A DNA stretch of 64,000 nucleotides from Ga0077536 sp943370145 (GTDB lineage: Bacteria; Pseudomonadota; Gammaproteobacteria; Ga0077536): positions 45,601 to 109,600 of the forward strand of contig CALRPY020000004.1 of the NCBI GenBank assembly GCA_943370145.1, read 5' to 3'. The position numbers were made by a program, and so were the translations under genes. Shown here piece by piece: positions 50,564 to 59,190 of this stretch; the stretch's first letter is position 1; each line of letters opens with the position of its first letter. The notes beneath the pieces were generated by a model, which was not told the DNA's origin, made no database searches, and worked only from the letters and a program-made list of their open reading frames with translations.

Positions 50564-53287
50564 ATGAGCGAAAACACCCCTTCCTTCGTCCGCCGGATGC
50601 TGCGCGCACTGTTCGGAAGCCGCAACGATCGCCTCCTGAAGCGGATGCGCAAGACGGTCGAGGCAATCAACGCGCTGGAAGCCTCGCTCGGCGAACTCGA
50701 CGACGCCGCGCTGGCGGCGAAGACTGCCGAATTCAAGCAGCGGCTCGCCGACGGGGCCACCCTCGATTCCCTGCTGCCCGAGGCCTTCGCGGTCGTCCGC
50801 GAGGCTGGCAAGCGCGTGCTCAGCATGCGGCACTTCGACGTCCAGCTCATCGGTGGCATGGTGCTGCACGAGGGGCGCATCGCCGAAATGCGCACCGGCG
50901 AGGGCAAGACCCTCGTCGCGACGCTCCCGGTCTACCTGAATGCGCTGACCGGCCGCGGTGTGCACGTCGTCACCGTCAATGACTACCTCGCGAAACGCGA
51001 CGCCGAGTGGATCGGCAAGATTTACACCTTCCTCGGCCTGAGCGTCGGCTGCGTGCTGTCGGGACTCGGCCAGGAAGCGCGCAAGGCGGCTTACGCCGCC
51101 GACATCACCTACGGCACCAACAATGAATTCGGCTTCGACTACCTGCGCGACAACATGGCGTTCGCGAAGGACCAGCGGGTGCAGCGCGAGCTGGTCTACG
51201 CGGTGGTCGACGAGGTGGACTCGATCCTCATCGACGAGGCGCGCACGCCGCTGATCATCTCCGGGCCGACGGATGATCGCAGCGACCTCTACCTCAGGGT
51301 CAATGCGCTGATCCCCAAGCTCACCCGGCAGCCGGAGGAGGAGGGAGAAGGCGACTACTGGGTCGACGAGAAGGCCCGCCAGGTCCACCTCACCGAGGCT
51401 GGCCATGACACCGTCGAGGCCTTGATGACCGAAGCGGGCCTGCTCGCGCCCGGCGACAGCCTCTACGGCGTTGCGAACATCGCGCTCATGCATCACCTCA
51501 ACGCGGCACTGCGCGCCCACGCCCTGTTCCAGCGCGATGTCGATTACGTCGTCAAGGACGGGCAGGTCGTCATCGTCGACGAATTCACCGGCCGCACGAT
51601 GCCGGGGCGTCGCTGGTCGGAGGGCCTGCACCAGGCCGTCGAGGCCAAGGAGGCGGTGCCGATCCAGATGGAGAACCAGACGCTCGCGTCGATCACCTAC
51701 CAGAACTACTTCAGGCTGTTCGAGAAGCTGGCCGGCATGACCGGCACCGCCGACACCGAAGCCTATGAGTTCCAGCAGATCTACGGCCTGGAAGTCGTCG
51801 TGATCCCGACCCACCGCCCGATGGTGCGCCAGGACTATGGCGACGCGGTGTTCCTGACGGCGCGGGAGAAATACAACGCGATCATCGAGGACGTGAAGGA
51901 CTGCGTCGCGCGCACGCAGCCGGTGCTGGTCGGCACGGCGTCCATCGAGAGCTCGGAACTGGTGTCGAACCTGCTGAAGAAGGAGGGCATCGCCCACCAG
52001 GTGCTCAACGCGAAATTCCACGAGAAGGAAGCGCACATCATCGCCCAGGCCGGCAGGCCCGGCACGGTCACCGTCGCGACCAACATGGCCGGTCGTGGCA
52101 CGGACATCGTGCTCGGCGGCAGCCTCGAAGCCGAGTTGCACGGGCTTGGTGAAGGCGCGTCGGATGAGCAGCGTGCCCAGGTGCGCGCCGACTGGAACGT
52201 GCGGCACGACGCCGTCGTCGCCGCGGGCGGCCTGCACATCATCGGCACCGAGCGCCACGAATCCCGCCGCATCGACAACCAGCTGCGCGGCCGCGCCGGT
52301 CGCCAGGGCGACCCGGGCTCGAGCCGCTTCTACCTGTCGCTGGAGGACAACCTGATGCGCATCTTCGCGTCCGAGCGCGTCGCCGGGCTCATGCAGAAGC
52401 TCGGCATGCAGGAAGGCGAGGCGATCGAGCATCCATGGGTCACGAAGGCCATCGAGAACGCGCAGCGCAAGGTCGAGGGCCGCAACTTCGACATCCGCAA
52501 GCAGCTGCTCGAGTTCGACAACGTCGCCAACGACCAGCGCAAGCACGTCTACGAGCAGCGCCGGGAACTGATGGAAGCCGAGGATATCTCGGAGAACATC
52601 ATCGGCATCCGTCGCGACGTGCTCAACGATTTCATCGACACCTACATCCCACCCCGCAGCTACCACGAGAACTGGAAGGTCGACGCCCTCGTGCAGGCGC
52701 TGCAGAGCGACTTCGGCCTGCACGTGCCGGTCGCGGAATGGCTGCAGGCGGATGACAACCTGGGCGAGGAGGTGCTGCGCGAGCGCGTCCTGAAGTTCTT
52801 CGAGGACGCCTATGCGGCCAAGGAGGCGCAGGTCGGGCCACAGGTCATGCGCGAATTCGAACGCGCGGTGATGCTGCAGGTCGTCGACGCCCACTGGAAG
52901 GAGCACCTCGCGGCGATGGATCACCTGCGCCAGGGCATCCACCTCCGGGGCTATGCGCAGAAGGATCCCAAGCAGGAATACAAGCGCGAGGCCTTCGACA
53001 TGTTTTCGCGCATGCTGCAGGAAATCATGCGTGACCTGCTCGGCATCCTCACCAAGGTCGAAATCCGCGCCCGCGAAGACGTCGATGCGCTCGAGGAGCA
53101 GCGCCGGCGCGCGGCGGCGCTCGAACAGATCGAGGTGCACGAATCGGCCAGCGCGATCGAGGAGGAAGCCCCGCAGTCGGTCGACAATGAACCGGTGGTG
53201 CGCCGCGGGCCCAAGGTCGGCCGCAACGATCCCTGCCCTTGCGGCTCGGGCCGCAAATACAAGCAATGCCACGGCAAACTGAACTGA
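50564..53287 (+). CDS. secA: Preprotein translocase ATPase SecA
   Basis: A 907-residue motor that drives proteins through SecYEG. FGSRNDRLLKRM opens the protein; Walker A is MRTGEGKT (near 112-116), the DEAD-type box VVDEVDSILIDEARTPLIISGP, the second motor domain has ATNMAGRGTDIVLGG and ESRRIDNQLRGRAGRQGDPGSSRF, and the C-terminal SEC-C zinc finger is C891-P-C893 with C902-H903 in CPCGSGRKYKQCHG. ATG 50564 follows GAGGA (50554-50558). No secM-like upstream gene is seen. Confidence 0.98.
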   Translation: MSENTPSFVRRMLRALFGSRNDRLLKRMRKTVEAINALEASLGELDDAALAAKTAEFKQRLADGATLDSLLPEAFAVVREAGKRVLSMRHFDVQLIGGMVLHEGRIAEMRTGEGKTLVATLPVYLNALTGRGVHVVTVNDYLAKRDAEWIGKIYTFLGLSVGCVLSGLGQEARKAAYAADITYGTNNEFGFDYLRDNMAFAKDQRVQRELVYAVVDEVDSILIDEARTPLIISGPTDDRSDLYLRVNALIPKLTRQPEEEGEGDYWVDEKARQVHLTEAGHDTVEALMTEAGLLAPGDSLYGVANIALMHHLNAALRAHALFQRDVDYVVKDGQVVIVDEFTGRTMPGRRWSEGLHQAVEAKEAVPIQMENQTLASITYQNYFRLFEKLAGMTGTADTEAYEFQQIYGLEVVVIPTHRPMVRQDYGDAVFLTAREKYNAIIEDVKDCVARTQPVLVGTASIESSELVSNLLKKEGIAHQVLNAKFHEKEAHIIAQAGRPGTVTVATNMAGRGTDIVLGGSLEAELHGLGEGASDEQRAQVRADWNVRHDAVVAAGGLHIIGTERHESRRIDNQLRGRAGRQGDPGSSRFYLSLEDNLMRIFASERVAGLMQKLGMQEGEAIEHPWVTKAIENAQRKVEGRNFDIRKQLLEFDNVANDQRKHVYEQRRELMEAEDISENIIGIRRDVLNDFIDTYIPPRSYHENWKVDALVQALQSDFGLHVPVAEWLQADDNLGEEVLRERVLKFFEDAYAAKEAQVGPQVMREFERAVMLQVVDAHWKEHLAAMDHLRQGIHLRGYAQKDPKQEYKREAFDMFSRMLQEIMRDLLGILTKVEIRAREDVDALEEQRRRAAALEQIEVHESASAIEEEAPQSVDNEPVVRRGPKVGRNDPCPCGSGRKYKQCHGKLN

Positions 53288-53308
53288 TTCGTCCGGTTGC
53301 AATTCGAC

Positions 53309-54517
53309 ATGATTGAAGTCTCTGCTGCGCCGCTGCCGATCGGCGGCATCCGTCTGAATGGCGTCGCCGCCGGTATCCGCAAGGTCGGCCGGATCGACAC
53401 TGTCGTCATCGAAATCGCGCCCGGCGCGAGCGTGGGCGCCGTCTTCACGCAGAACGTGTTCTGCGCGGCGCCAGTCGAAGTCTCGCGTCGCCACCTTGGG
53501 CGCTGCGCGCCGCGCTTGCTCGTGATCAATTCGGGCAATGCGAATGCAGGCACCGGCGAACAGGGCTACCACGATGCGCTCGATGTCTGCGCCGCGGCGG
53601 CGCTGAACCTGGGCTGCGAAGCCGACGCCGTGCTGCCCTTCTCGACCGGGGTGATCGGGCAGCGCCTGCCGGCGGACAGAATGGTCGCCGCGCTGCCCGC
53701 CGCGATTGCCGGCCTCTCGGCGGACGGCTGGGCCGACGCCGCCCAGGGGATCATGACCACCGACACCGTGCCGAAGCTCGCGTCGGTGGCCGTCACCACC
53801 GGTGATGCCAACTATCGGGTGACCGGCATCGCGAAGGGTGCAGGCATGATCAAGCCCGACATGGCCACCATGCTCGCGTTCATCGCGACCGATGCGCCGG
53901 TCGAGCGCGGGGCGCTGCAGGCGCTGACCCGCGAGCTGGCCGATCGCTCGTTCAACCGCATCACGATCGACGGTGACACCTCGACCAACGACAGTTGCGT
54001 GCTGATAGCGAGCGGCGCCGCGGGCGGGCCCGTGCTGCAGCCGGGGCACGCGCACTGGAGCGAATTCGCGCTCGGCGTGGAGCGGGTGTTCACCGACCTC
54101 GCGCGGGCGATCGTGCGCGACGGCGAAGGCGCGACCAAGCTCGTGACGGTGTCCGTGACCGGTGGCGAAAACGAGGACGCCTGCCTGCGTGCGGCCTACG
54201 CGGTCGCCGAATCGCCGCTCGTGAAGACGGCGCTGTTCGCGTCCGATCCGAACTGGGGCCGCATCCTCGCCGCGGTCGGACGCTCCGGCGTCAGCGGGCT
54301 GCGCATTGCGGACATCCACATCTCCATTGGTGGCGTTTCGATCGTCGCCGCCGGCGAGCCGGTACCCGGTTATGACGAATCCGCCGTCGCCGAGGTCATG
54401 CGCGGCGCGGAGTACGAAATCGCAATCCGGATTGGCGCCGGTCCCGCGCGAACGGCCGTGCTGACCTGCGATTTCTCCTTCGACTACGTGAAGATCAACG
54501 CCGAGTACCGCAGCTAG
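53309..54517 (+). CDS. argJ: Glutamate N-acetyltransferase / amino-acid acetyltransferase ArgJ
   Basis: A 402-residue self-cleaving enzyme that recycles acetyl groups in arginine synthesis (N-acetylornithine to glutamate). The cleavage and nucleophile residue is T187 in KPDMATMLAFIATDA. GIRLNGVAAGIRK, VINSGNANAGTGEQG, FSTGVIGQRLP, and the end FASDPNWGRILAAVGRSG and CDFSFDYVKINAEYRS are family hallmarks. ATG 53309 is chosen; a TTG at 53297 is also in frame. It sits 21 bases after secA. Confidence 0.96.
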   Translation: MIEVSAAPLPIGGIRLNGVAAGIRKVGRIDTVVIEIAPGASVGAVFTQNVFCAAPVEVSRRHLGRCAPRLLVINSGNANAGTGEQGYHDALDVCAAAALNLGCEADAVLPFSTGVIGQRLPADRMVAALPAAIAGLSADGWADAAQGIMTTDTVPKLASVAVTTGDANYRVTGIAKGAGMIKPDMATMLAFIATDAPVERGALQALTRELADRSFNRITIDGDTSTNDSCVLIASGAAGGPVLQPGHAHWSEFALGVERVFTDLARAIVRDGEGATKLVTVSVTGGENEDACLRAAYAVAESPLVKTALFASDPNWGRILAAVGRSGVSGLRIADIHISIGGVSIVAAGEPVPGYDESAVAEVMRGAEYEIAIRIGAGPARTAVLTCDFSFDYVKINAEYRS

Positions 54518-54551
54518 CGGGCACGGCGTCGCGACGCCTTCCAGCCCCCGA

Positions 54552-55574
54552 ATGTCGCGCGCACCGCAGGAGCCCGTCGACCCGCTGCACGTCGTCGCCG
54601 CGGTCATCCGCGCCGCTGACGGCCGCCTGCTGTTGAGCCGCCGCCCCGCCCATGTCGATCAGGGCGACCTGTGGGAATTTCCGGGTGGCAAACTGCAGCC
54701 GGGCGAGGGCCGGGTCGCCGGTCTCGCGCGCGAACTCGACGAGGAACTCGGCATCACCGTCCGCCGGGCAAGCCCCTTGATGCGCGTGCGGCACCGCTAT
54801 CCGGCCCGCACCGTGCTGCTCGATGTGTTCGTGGTCGACCGCTGGGACGGGCGCCCCGAGGGGCGTGAAGGACAGCAGGTGCGCTGGGTGGCGCCGCACG
54901 AGTTGCTGGACCTCGACTTTCCGGCGGCGAACCTGCCACTGGTCACGGCGGCCCGCCTGCCGCGCGTGTGCCTGGTGACGCCGGCGCCTGGCCCCGATCG
55001 GGCCGCCTTTTTCGCCGGTGTGGCTGCCAGCCTGGAGAACGGCGTGCGCCTCGTGCAGTTGCGAGCCACGGCGCTGGGTGACGCGGACTACGCCACACTG
55101 GCCCACCGCGTCCTGGACTTGTGCCGGCAGGCCGGTGCGCGGCTCATCCTCAACGCGGAGCCCGCCCTCAGCCTCGCGCTGGGCGCCGACGGCACCCATC
55201 TCAATTCGAGGCGCCTGCGGGCGACACGCGCCCGTCCGGTGCCACGTGGCCACCTGCTCAGCGCGGCCTGCCACGATGCGGCCGAACTCCTGCACGCGCG
55301 CGATATCGGTGTCGATTTCGTGTTCGTTTCGCCCGTGCTGCCCACGGGATCGCATCCTGCGGCGCGTCCGCTGGGTTTTGCCGGCCTCGCGGCACTGCTG
55401 GACCTGGCGCCGCTGCCCGCCTACGCGCTCGGCGGCGTCGGCGCCCCGGATTTGCCCGGCGCGGTGGCGGCAGGCTGTGTGGGAGTCGCGGGAATCGAGC
55501 GCATCTGGGCAGGGCAGGGGCCTTTCGACGACGCCAGCATGGCCGCGTTGCTGGCCACGCCTACGGAGTCATAG
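54552..55574 (+). CDS. Nudix hydrolase fused to a ThiE-like domain
   Basis: A 340-residue two-domain protein. Residues 11-130 form a MutT-type Nudix domain with the full box G46-x5-E52-x7-R60-E61-L-D-E-E65-L-G-I, so hydrolysis of an oxidised or unusual nucleoside triphosphate such as 8-oxo-dGTP is plausible. Residues about 136-335 resemble thiamine phosphate synthase: VRLVQLRA, GADGTHLNS, DFVFVSPVLPTGSHP and YALGGVGAPDLPGAVAAGCVGVAGI. The ThiE half lacks the usual VQLREK lysine and has a changed phosphate loop, so it may bind thiamine phosphates without synthesis. Similar fusions occur at this slot in Pseudomonas. The end overlaps zapD (opposite strand) by six bases. Confidence 0.88.
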   Translation: MSRAPQEPVDPLHVVAAVIRAADGRLLLSRRPAHVDQGDLWEFPGGKLQPGEGRVAGLARELDEELGITVRRASPLMRVRHRYPARTVLLDVFVVDRWDGRPEGREGQQVRWVAPHELLDLDFPAANLPLVTAARLPRVCLVTPAPGPDRAAFFAGVAASLENGVRLVQLRATALGDADYATLAHRVLDLCRQAGARLILNAEPALSLALGADGTHLNSRRLRATRARPVPRGHLLSAACHDAAELLHARDIGVDFVFVSPVLPTGSHPAARPLGFAGLAALLDLAPLPAYALGGVGAPDLPGAVAAGCVGVAGIERIWAGQGPFDDASMAALLATPTES

Positions 55575-56384
55575 TCCGCAGCACTGAAGCTCGAAAGGGA
55601 TGGTGTCGGCGGTCTGCTGTGGCCGTGCGCATTGCTCGGTGTAATGCAGGAAGCGCACGGTGAAACGGTGCTTGCCGCCGCTGATTTCCGGGAAGACGTC
55701 GTCGGCATCCGCGACCAGCACGCGGACGATCTGGCAGGCGGAAGCCGCGTCGAGGTTCTGCTGGTAGAAGCCGGCGGCCGCCGACACCCTGCGCGGGGCC
55801 GCACTTTCGCGCACCAGCTTCAGCGTGATGTGGACCGCGTCCTCGATGATGCGCAGGTCTTCCATCCAGTTGTTCAGCTGCTCGTTACGCCGTTCAGGCG
55901 CGCGGTTCAGCCAGTGATGGAAGCCGGGAAGGTCGAAGCTGCACATGCCGCCGGGGATCGCGAGGCGCTGCCGCACCTGCGTGATCAGGTCGTTCTGCCG
56001 CAGCTTCGCGCCGGGCTGGCAGGCATTCGACTTGAGCAGCGCCAGCAGCGGTTCGAGGCGCGCCAGCGTCGCCTCCAGCGTGGCCTGGTTGACCCCCGGG
56101 TTGTTGCGCAGTGCGCCGACGATATTGACGTGGCGTTCGATTTCCTTGATCAGCTCGCCCTTGATGTCGGCACGCGTCAGCTGATCGGTGACATCAATCA
56201 TGCTCGCGATCGCATTGCGCGCGTCCCAGACCGTGCCGCCCGACATGCTGTTGGCGATCGCGAGGAACAGGTATTCGAGACGGAGCAGGGACCGCATGCG
56301 TTCGTTCAGCGGCTGCTCGAAGACCGTATGGGTGTCCGCGTCGGGAAAGAGCTGCTGCTGGAAGGTCGGACGTGCCGGCTGCAT
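55569..56384 (-). CDS. zapD: Cell division protein ZapD
   Basis: A 271-residue protein of the ZapD/YacF family, an FtsZ cross-linking protein that bundles filaments. Family features are FEQPLNERMRSLLRLEYLFLAI near the start, DIKGELIKEIERHVNI, CSFDLPGFHHWLNRAPERRNEQLNNWM and RFLHYTEQCARPQQTADTIPFELQCCGL at the end. It is six bases upstream of coaE's stop on the same strand, keeping the pilD-coaE-zapD order known from Pseudomonas and relatives. It overlaps the convergent Nudix gene at its 3' end. Confidence 0.95.
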   Translation of the reverse strand: MQPARPTFQQQLFPDADTHTVFEQPLNERMRSLLRLEYLFLAIANSMSGGTVWDARNAIASMIDVTDQLTRADIKGELIKEIERHVNIVGALRNNPGVNQATLEATLARLEPLLALLKSNACQPGAKLRQNDLITQVRQRLAIPGGMCSFDLPGFHHWLNRAPERRNEQLNNWMEDLRIIEDAVHITLKLVRESAAPRRVSAAAGFYQQNLDAASACQIVRVLVADADDVFPEISGGKHRFTVRFLHYTEQCARPQQTADTIPFELQCCGL

Positions 56385-56390
56385 GGTGTG

Positions 56391-57017
56391 CTAATCGGTT
56401 TCCCGCGCGCGCTGGGCCAGGTCGAGATAAAGCTGGTGGAGTGCCAGGATCCGGGGTCGCAGCTGCTCGACATCGCCGACGTTTTCGATCACATCGTCCG
56501 CCGCGGCAAGGCGCGCCGCGCGCGGGGCCTGTGTCCGAATGATTGCCTCTACCTCTGGCGCTGTCAATTTGTCCCGCGCGGTGACGCGCGCGACCTGCAC
56601 CTCCGGCGGACAGTCGATGACCAGGATGCGATCGACGCGGTTACCCCCGCCGCGCTCCACGAGCAGCGGGATGCACACCAGGCAGTAGGGGTGGTTCGCG
56701 CCGCGCACGTGTTCATCGGTGCGCTGGCGGATCATCGGGTGCAGCAGGGCTTCCAGCCAATGCCGCTTCGCATCGTCGGCAAACACGATACTGCGCAGCT
56801 GTCGGCGATCGAGCGTGCCGTCCGCGCCCAGGATGCCGGCGCCGAACTTGGTGACGATCGATGCCAGGCCCGCGGTACCCGGGGCGACGACTTCCCGCGC
56901 CACCTCGTCGGTGTCGACGACCGGCGCGCCCAGCGCCGCGAATTCGCGGCAGATCGTGGACTTGCCGCAACCGATGCCGCCGGTCACGCCGATCACGAAA
57001 GGCCTGCGCGCGCTCAC
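56391..57017 (-). CDS. coaE: Dephospho-CoA kinase CoaE
   Basis: A 208-residue kinase catalysing the last step of coenzyme A synthesis. The P-loop is VTGGIGCGKST (11-21), followed by FAALGAPVVDTDEVAREVVAPG, the LEALLHPMIR segment, IPLLVERGG and VIDCPPEVQVARVTARD. The start is GTG 57017, overlapping the pilD stop (GTGA), so the two are translationally coupled. Confidence 0.96.
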   Translation of the reverse strand: MSARRPFVIGVTGGIGCGKSTICREFAALGAPVVDTDEVAREVVAPGTAGLASIVTKFGAGILGADGTLDRRQLRSIVFADDAKRHWLEALLHPMIRQRTDEHVRGANHPYCLVCIPLLVERGGGNRVDRILVIDCPPEVQVARVTARDKLTAPEVEAIIRTQAPRAARLAAADDVIENVGDVEQLRPRILALHQLYLDLAQRARETD

Positions 57018-57886
57018 AGTCCGCCCCCACCGCCCAGCAGCCCGGCCAGGGCATCGCCCCAGATCAGGCACAGCCAGCCTGCCGCCGCAAGATAGGGGCC
57101 GAATGGAATGGGTTTCGTCCGGTCGTGGCTGCGCAGTGCGATCAGCAACAGCCCGACCACCGAGCCCACCCCGGCGGCGGCGAGGATGATGGACGGCAGC
57201 AGCGGCCAGCCGAGCCAGGCGCCCAGCGCCGCCAGCAGCTTGAAATCGCCGTAGCCCATGCCCTCCTTGCCGGTCGTCAGCTTGAAGATCCAGTAGATGG
57301 TCCACAGCACGAGGTAACCGGCAATGGCGCCGACCACCGCCGTTTCGAGGGGCGCGAAGCTCCCGAACAGGTTCGCGAGCAGGCCCAGCCACAGGAGCGG
57401 CAGGGTGATCGAGTCGGGCAACAGCATCGTGTCGTAGTCGACCAGTGCAAGCGCGAGCAGGCTCCACGACAGGCAGGCGGCCAGCAGCGCCGGTGCGCCG
57501 AAACCGAAGCGCCACGCGACCACCGCCCCCATCAACCCTGCCACGGCCTCGACTATCGGGTAGCGGACAGCAATGCGCGTGCCGCAGCGGCGGCAACGCC
57601 CGCGGAGCAGCAGCCAGCTCAGGACCGGAATGTTGTCGAGCGCGCTGATCTGCCCACCGCAGCCGGGACAGCGTGAACGGGGCACAGCGAGGTTGAAGCG
57701 TTCGGCCGCCGGCGGCGGGTCCGCCGGGTGCAACAGCGCCACGCAGTCCCGATGCCACTCGCGCTCCATCATCACCGGCAGGCGATGGACCACCACGTTG
57801 ACGAAACTGCCGACCAGCAGGCCGAGGGCGCCGAGCAGCAGGATGAAGGTGGCCGGCGAGCCGGCGAGCAGGTCGAATAGTGCCAT
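57014..57886 (-). CDS. pilD: Prepilin peptidase PilD
   Basis: A 290-residue membrane aspartyl protease that cleaves type IV prepilins and type II pseudopilins and methylates the new N-terminus. GSFVNVVVHRLPVMMEREW is the cytoplasmic entry. The metal-binding loop has C73-x2-C76 and C98-x2-C101. The catalytic acids are in LVDYDTMLLPD (D150/D152) and GMGYGDFKLL (D214). About eight membrane helices. It lies 76 bases after pilC on the same strand. Confidence 0.96.
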   Translation of the reverse strand: MALFDLLAGSPATFILLLGALGLLVGSFVNVVVHRLPVMMEREWHRDCVALLHPADPPPAAERFNLAVPRSRCPGCGGQISALDNIPVLSWLLLRGRCRRCGTRIAVRYPIVEAVAGLMGAVVAWRFGFGAPALLAACLSWSLLALALVDYDTMLLPDSITLPLLWLGLLANLFGSFAPLETAVVGAIAGYLVLWTIYWIFKLTTGKEGMGYGDFKLLAALGAWLGWPLLPSIILAAAGVGSVVGLLLIALRSHDRTKPIPFGPYLAAAGWLCLIWGDALAGLLGGGGGL

Positions 57887-57962
57887 CGGAGGTGCCGGCG
57901 CTCGGGCTTGAGGGCCGCCGAGCCGGGCCGGCGCCGGCAGCCCGTGGTTGGGGGGCGGGCCG

Positions 57963-59186
57963 CTAGACGACCTGGCCCATCTTGAAAATCGGCAGGTACA
58001 TCGCGACCACCAGTCCGCCGATGATGACGCCGAGCACCGCCATGATCAGCGGCTCGAGCAGGCTGGTGAGCGCGTCGACGGCATCGTCCACTTCCTGCTC
58101 GTACCAGTCGGCGACCTTGCCGAGCATGGAGTCCAGTGCGCCCGACTCTTCGCCGATGGCAACCATCTGGACCACCATGTTGGGGAACAACTGCGTGTCG
58201 CGCATCGCGACCTGGAGCTGCGTGCCGGTCGAAATCTCGTCGCGCATCTTCATCACCGCCTCGTAGTAGACGATGTTGCCGCAGGCACCGGCCACCGAAC
58301 TCATCGCCTCGACGAGCGGCGTGCCCGCCGCGAACATCGTCGACAGCGTGCGCGCAAAGCGGGCAATCGCCGACTTGTTGAGGATGTCGCCGATCACCGG
58401 CAGTTTCAGCGACAGGCGGTCGAGCAATTGCGCGAACTTCAGCGACCGCTGCTTCGCCTGGAACAGTCCGACTCCCGCCGCGCCCATCATCAGCAGCATC
58501 AGCCACCAGTTCGACTGGAACCAGTTCGACATGTCGATCACGACGCGGGTCAGCGCAGGCAGGTCGGCGCCAAAGCCGGAGAACAGCTGCTCGAACTGCG
58601 GGATCACGAAGATCATCAGGATGCAGGTGATGACGAAGGCGACCACGATCACAGCGATCGGATAGAACAGCGCGCCCTTGATTTTCGACTTCAGCGCCTC
58701 CGTCTTCTCCATGTAGGTCGCGAGCTTGTGCAGGATGTCCTCGAGGATACCGGCGTGCTCGCCGGCGGTGATGAGATTGACGAACAGCTCGTTGAACTGC
58801 TTGGGGTGCTTCCCCAGGGCCTCCGCGAGCGCACCACCGGCCTCGATGTCGGACTTGATGGACAGGATCAGCTGCTGCATCGCCTTGTTTTCGTGGCCGC
58901 GGCCGACAATCTCGAAGGACTGCACGAGCGGCACGCCGGACGACATCATCGTCGCCAGCTGGCGGCTGAACACCGTGATGTCCTTGGTCGTGATCTTGCC
59001 GCCGGAAGCGCCGAACAGGGGCTTCGGCTTCTTCTTGACCTTCAGCGGGTTGACGCCCTGTCGGCGCAGGTTGGCCTTGACGAGGGAGTCGGTCTGGCCG
59101 GACATCTCGCCCTTGACGCGCTTGCCGTTCTTGTCGATACCCTCCCAGACATACATGTCCGACTTGGCTGCCGCTCCCTGTGCCAT
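57963..59186 (-). CDS. pilC: Type IV pilus inner-membrane platform protein PilC
   Basis: A 407-residue GspF-family protein with two repeated cytoplasmic domains (about 70-190 and 270-390): FSRQLATMMSSGVPLVQSFEIV and FARTLSTMFAAGTPLVEAMSSV. The membrane helices are at about 170-195, 220-240 and 380-400. PilC links the PilB motor to the growing pilus. The N-terminal MYVWEGIDKNGKRVKGE is typical. It starts four bases after the pilB stop. Confidence 0.96.
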   Translation of the reverse strand: MAQGAAAKSDMYVWEGIDKNGKRVKGEMSGQTDSLVKANLRRQGVNPLKVKKKPKPLFGASGGKITTKDITVFSRQLATMMSSGVPLVQSFEIVGRGHENKAMQQLILSIKSDIEAGGALAEALGKHPKQFNELFVNLITAGEHAGILEDILHKLATYMEKTEALKSKIKGALFYPIAVIVVAFVITCILMIFVIPQFEQLFSGFGADLPALTRVVIDMSNWFQSNWWLMLLMMGAAGVGLFQAKQRSLKFAQLLDRLSLKLPVIGDILNKSAIARFARTLSTMFAAGTPLVEAMSSVAGACGNIVYYEAVMKMRDEISTGTQLQVAMRDTQLFPNMVVQMVAIGEESGALDSMLGKVADWYEQEVDDAVDALTSLLEPLIMAVLGVIIGGLVVAMYLPIFKMGQVV

Positions 59187-59190
59187 CCGT

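Noticed and set aside
50366..54607. A very long open frame antisense to secA and argJ
   Set aside because: High-GC DNA with strong third-position bias leaves long antisense frames. The translation is low-complexity (Arg/Ala/Gly/His-rich) and matches no family, while the plus strand encodes complete SecA and ArgJ.
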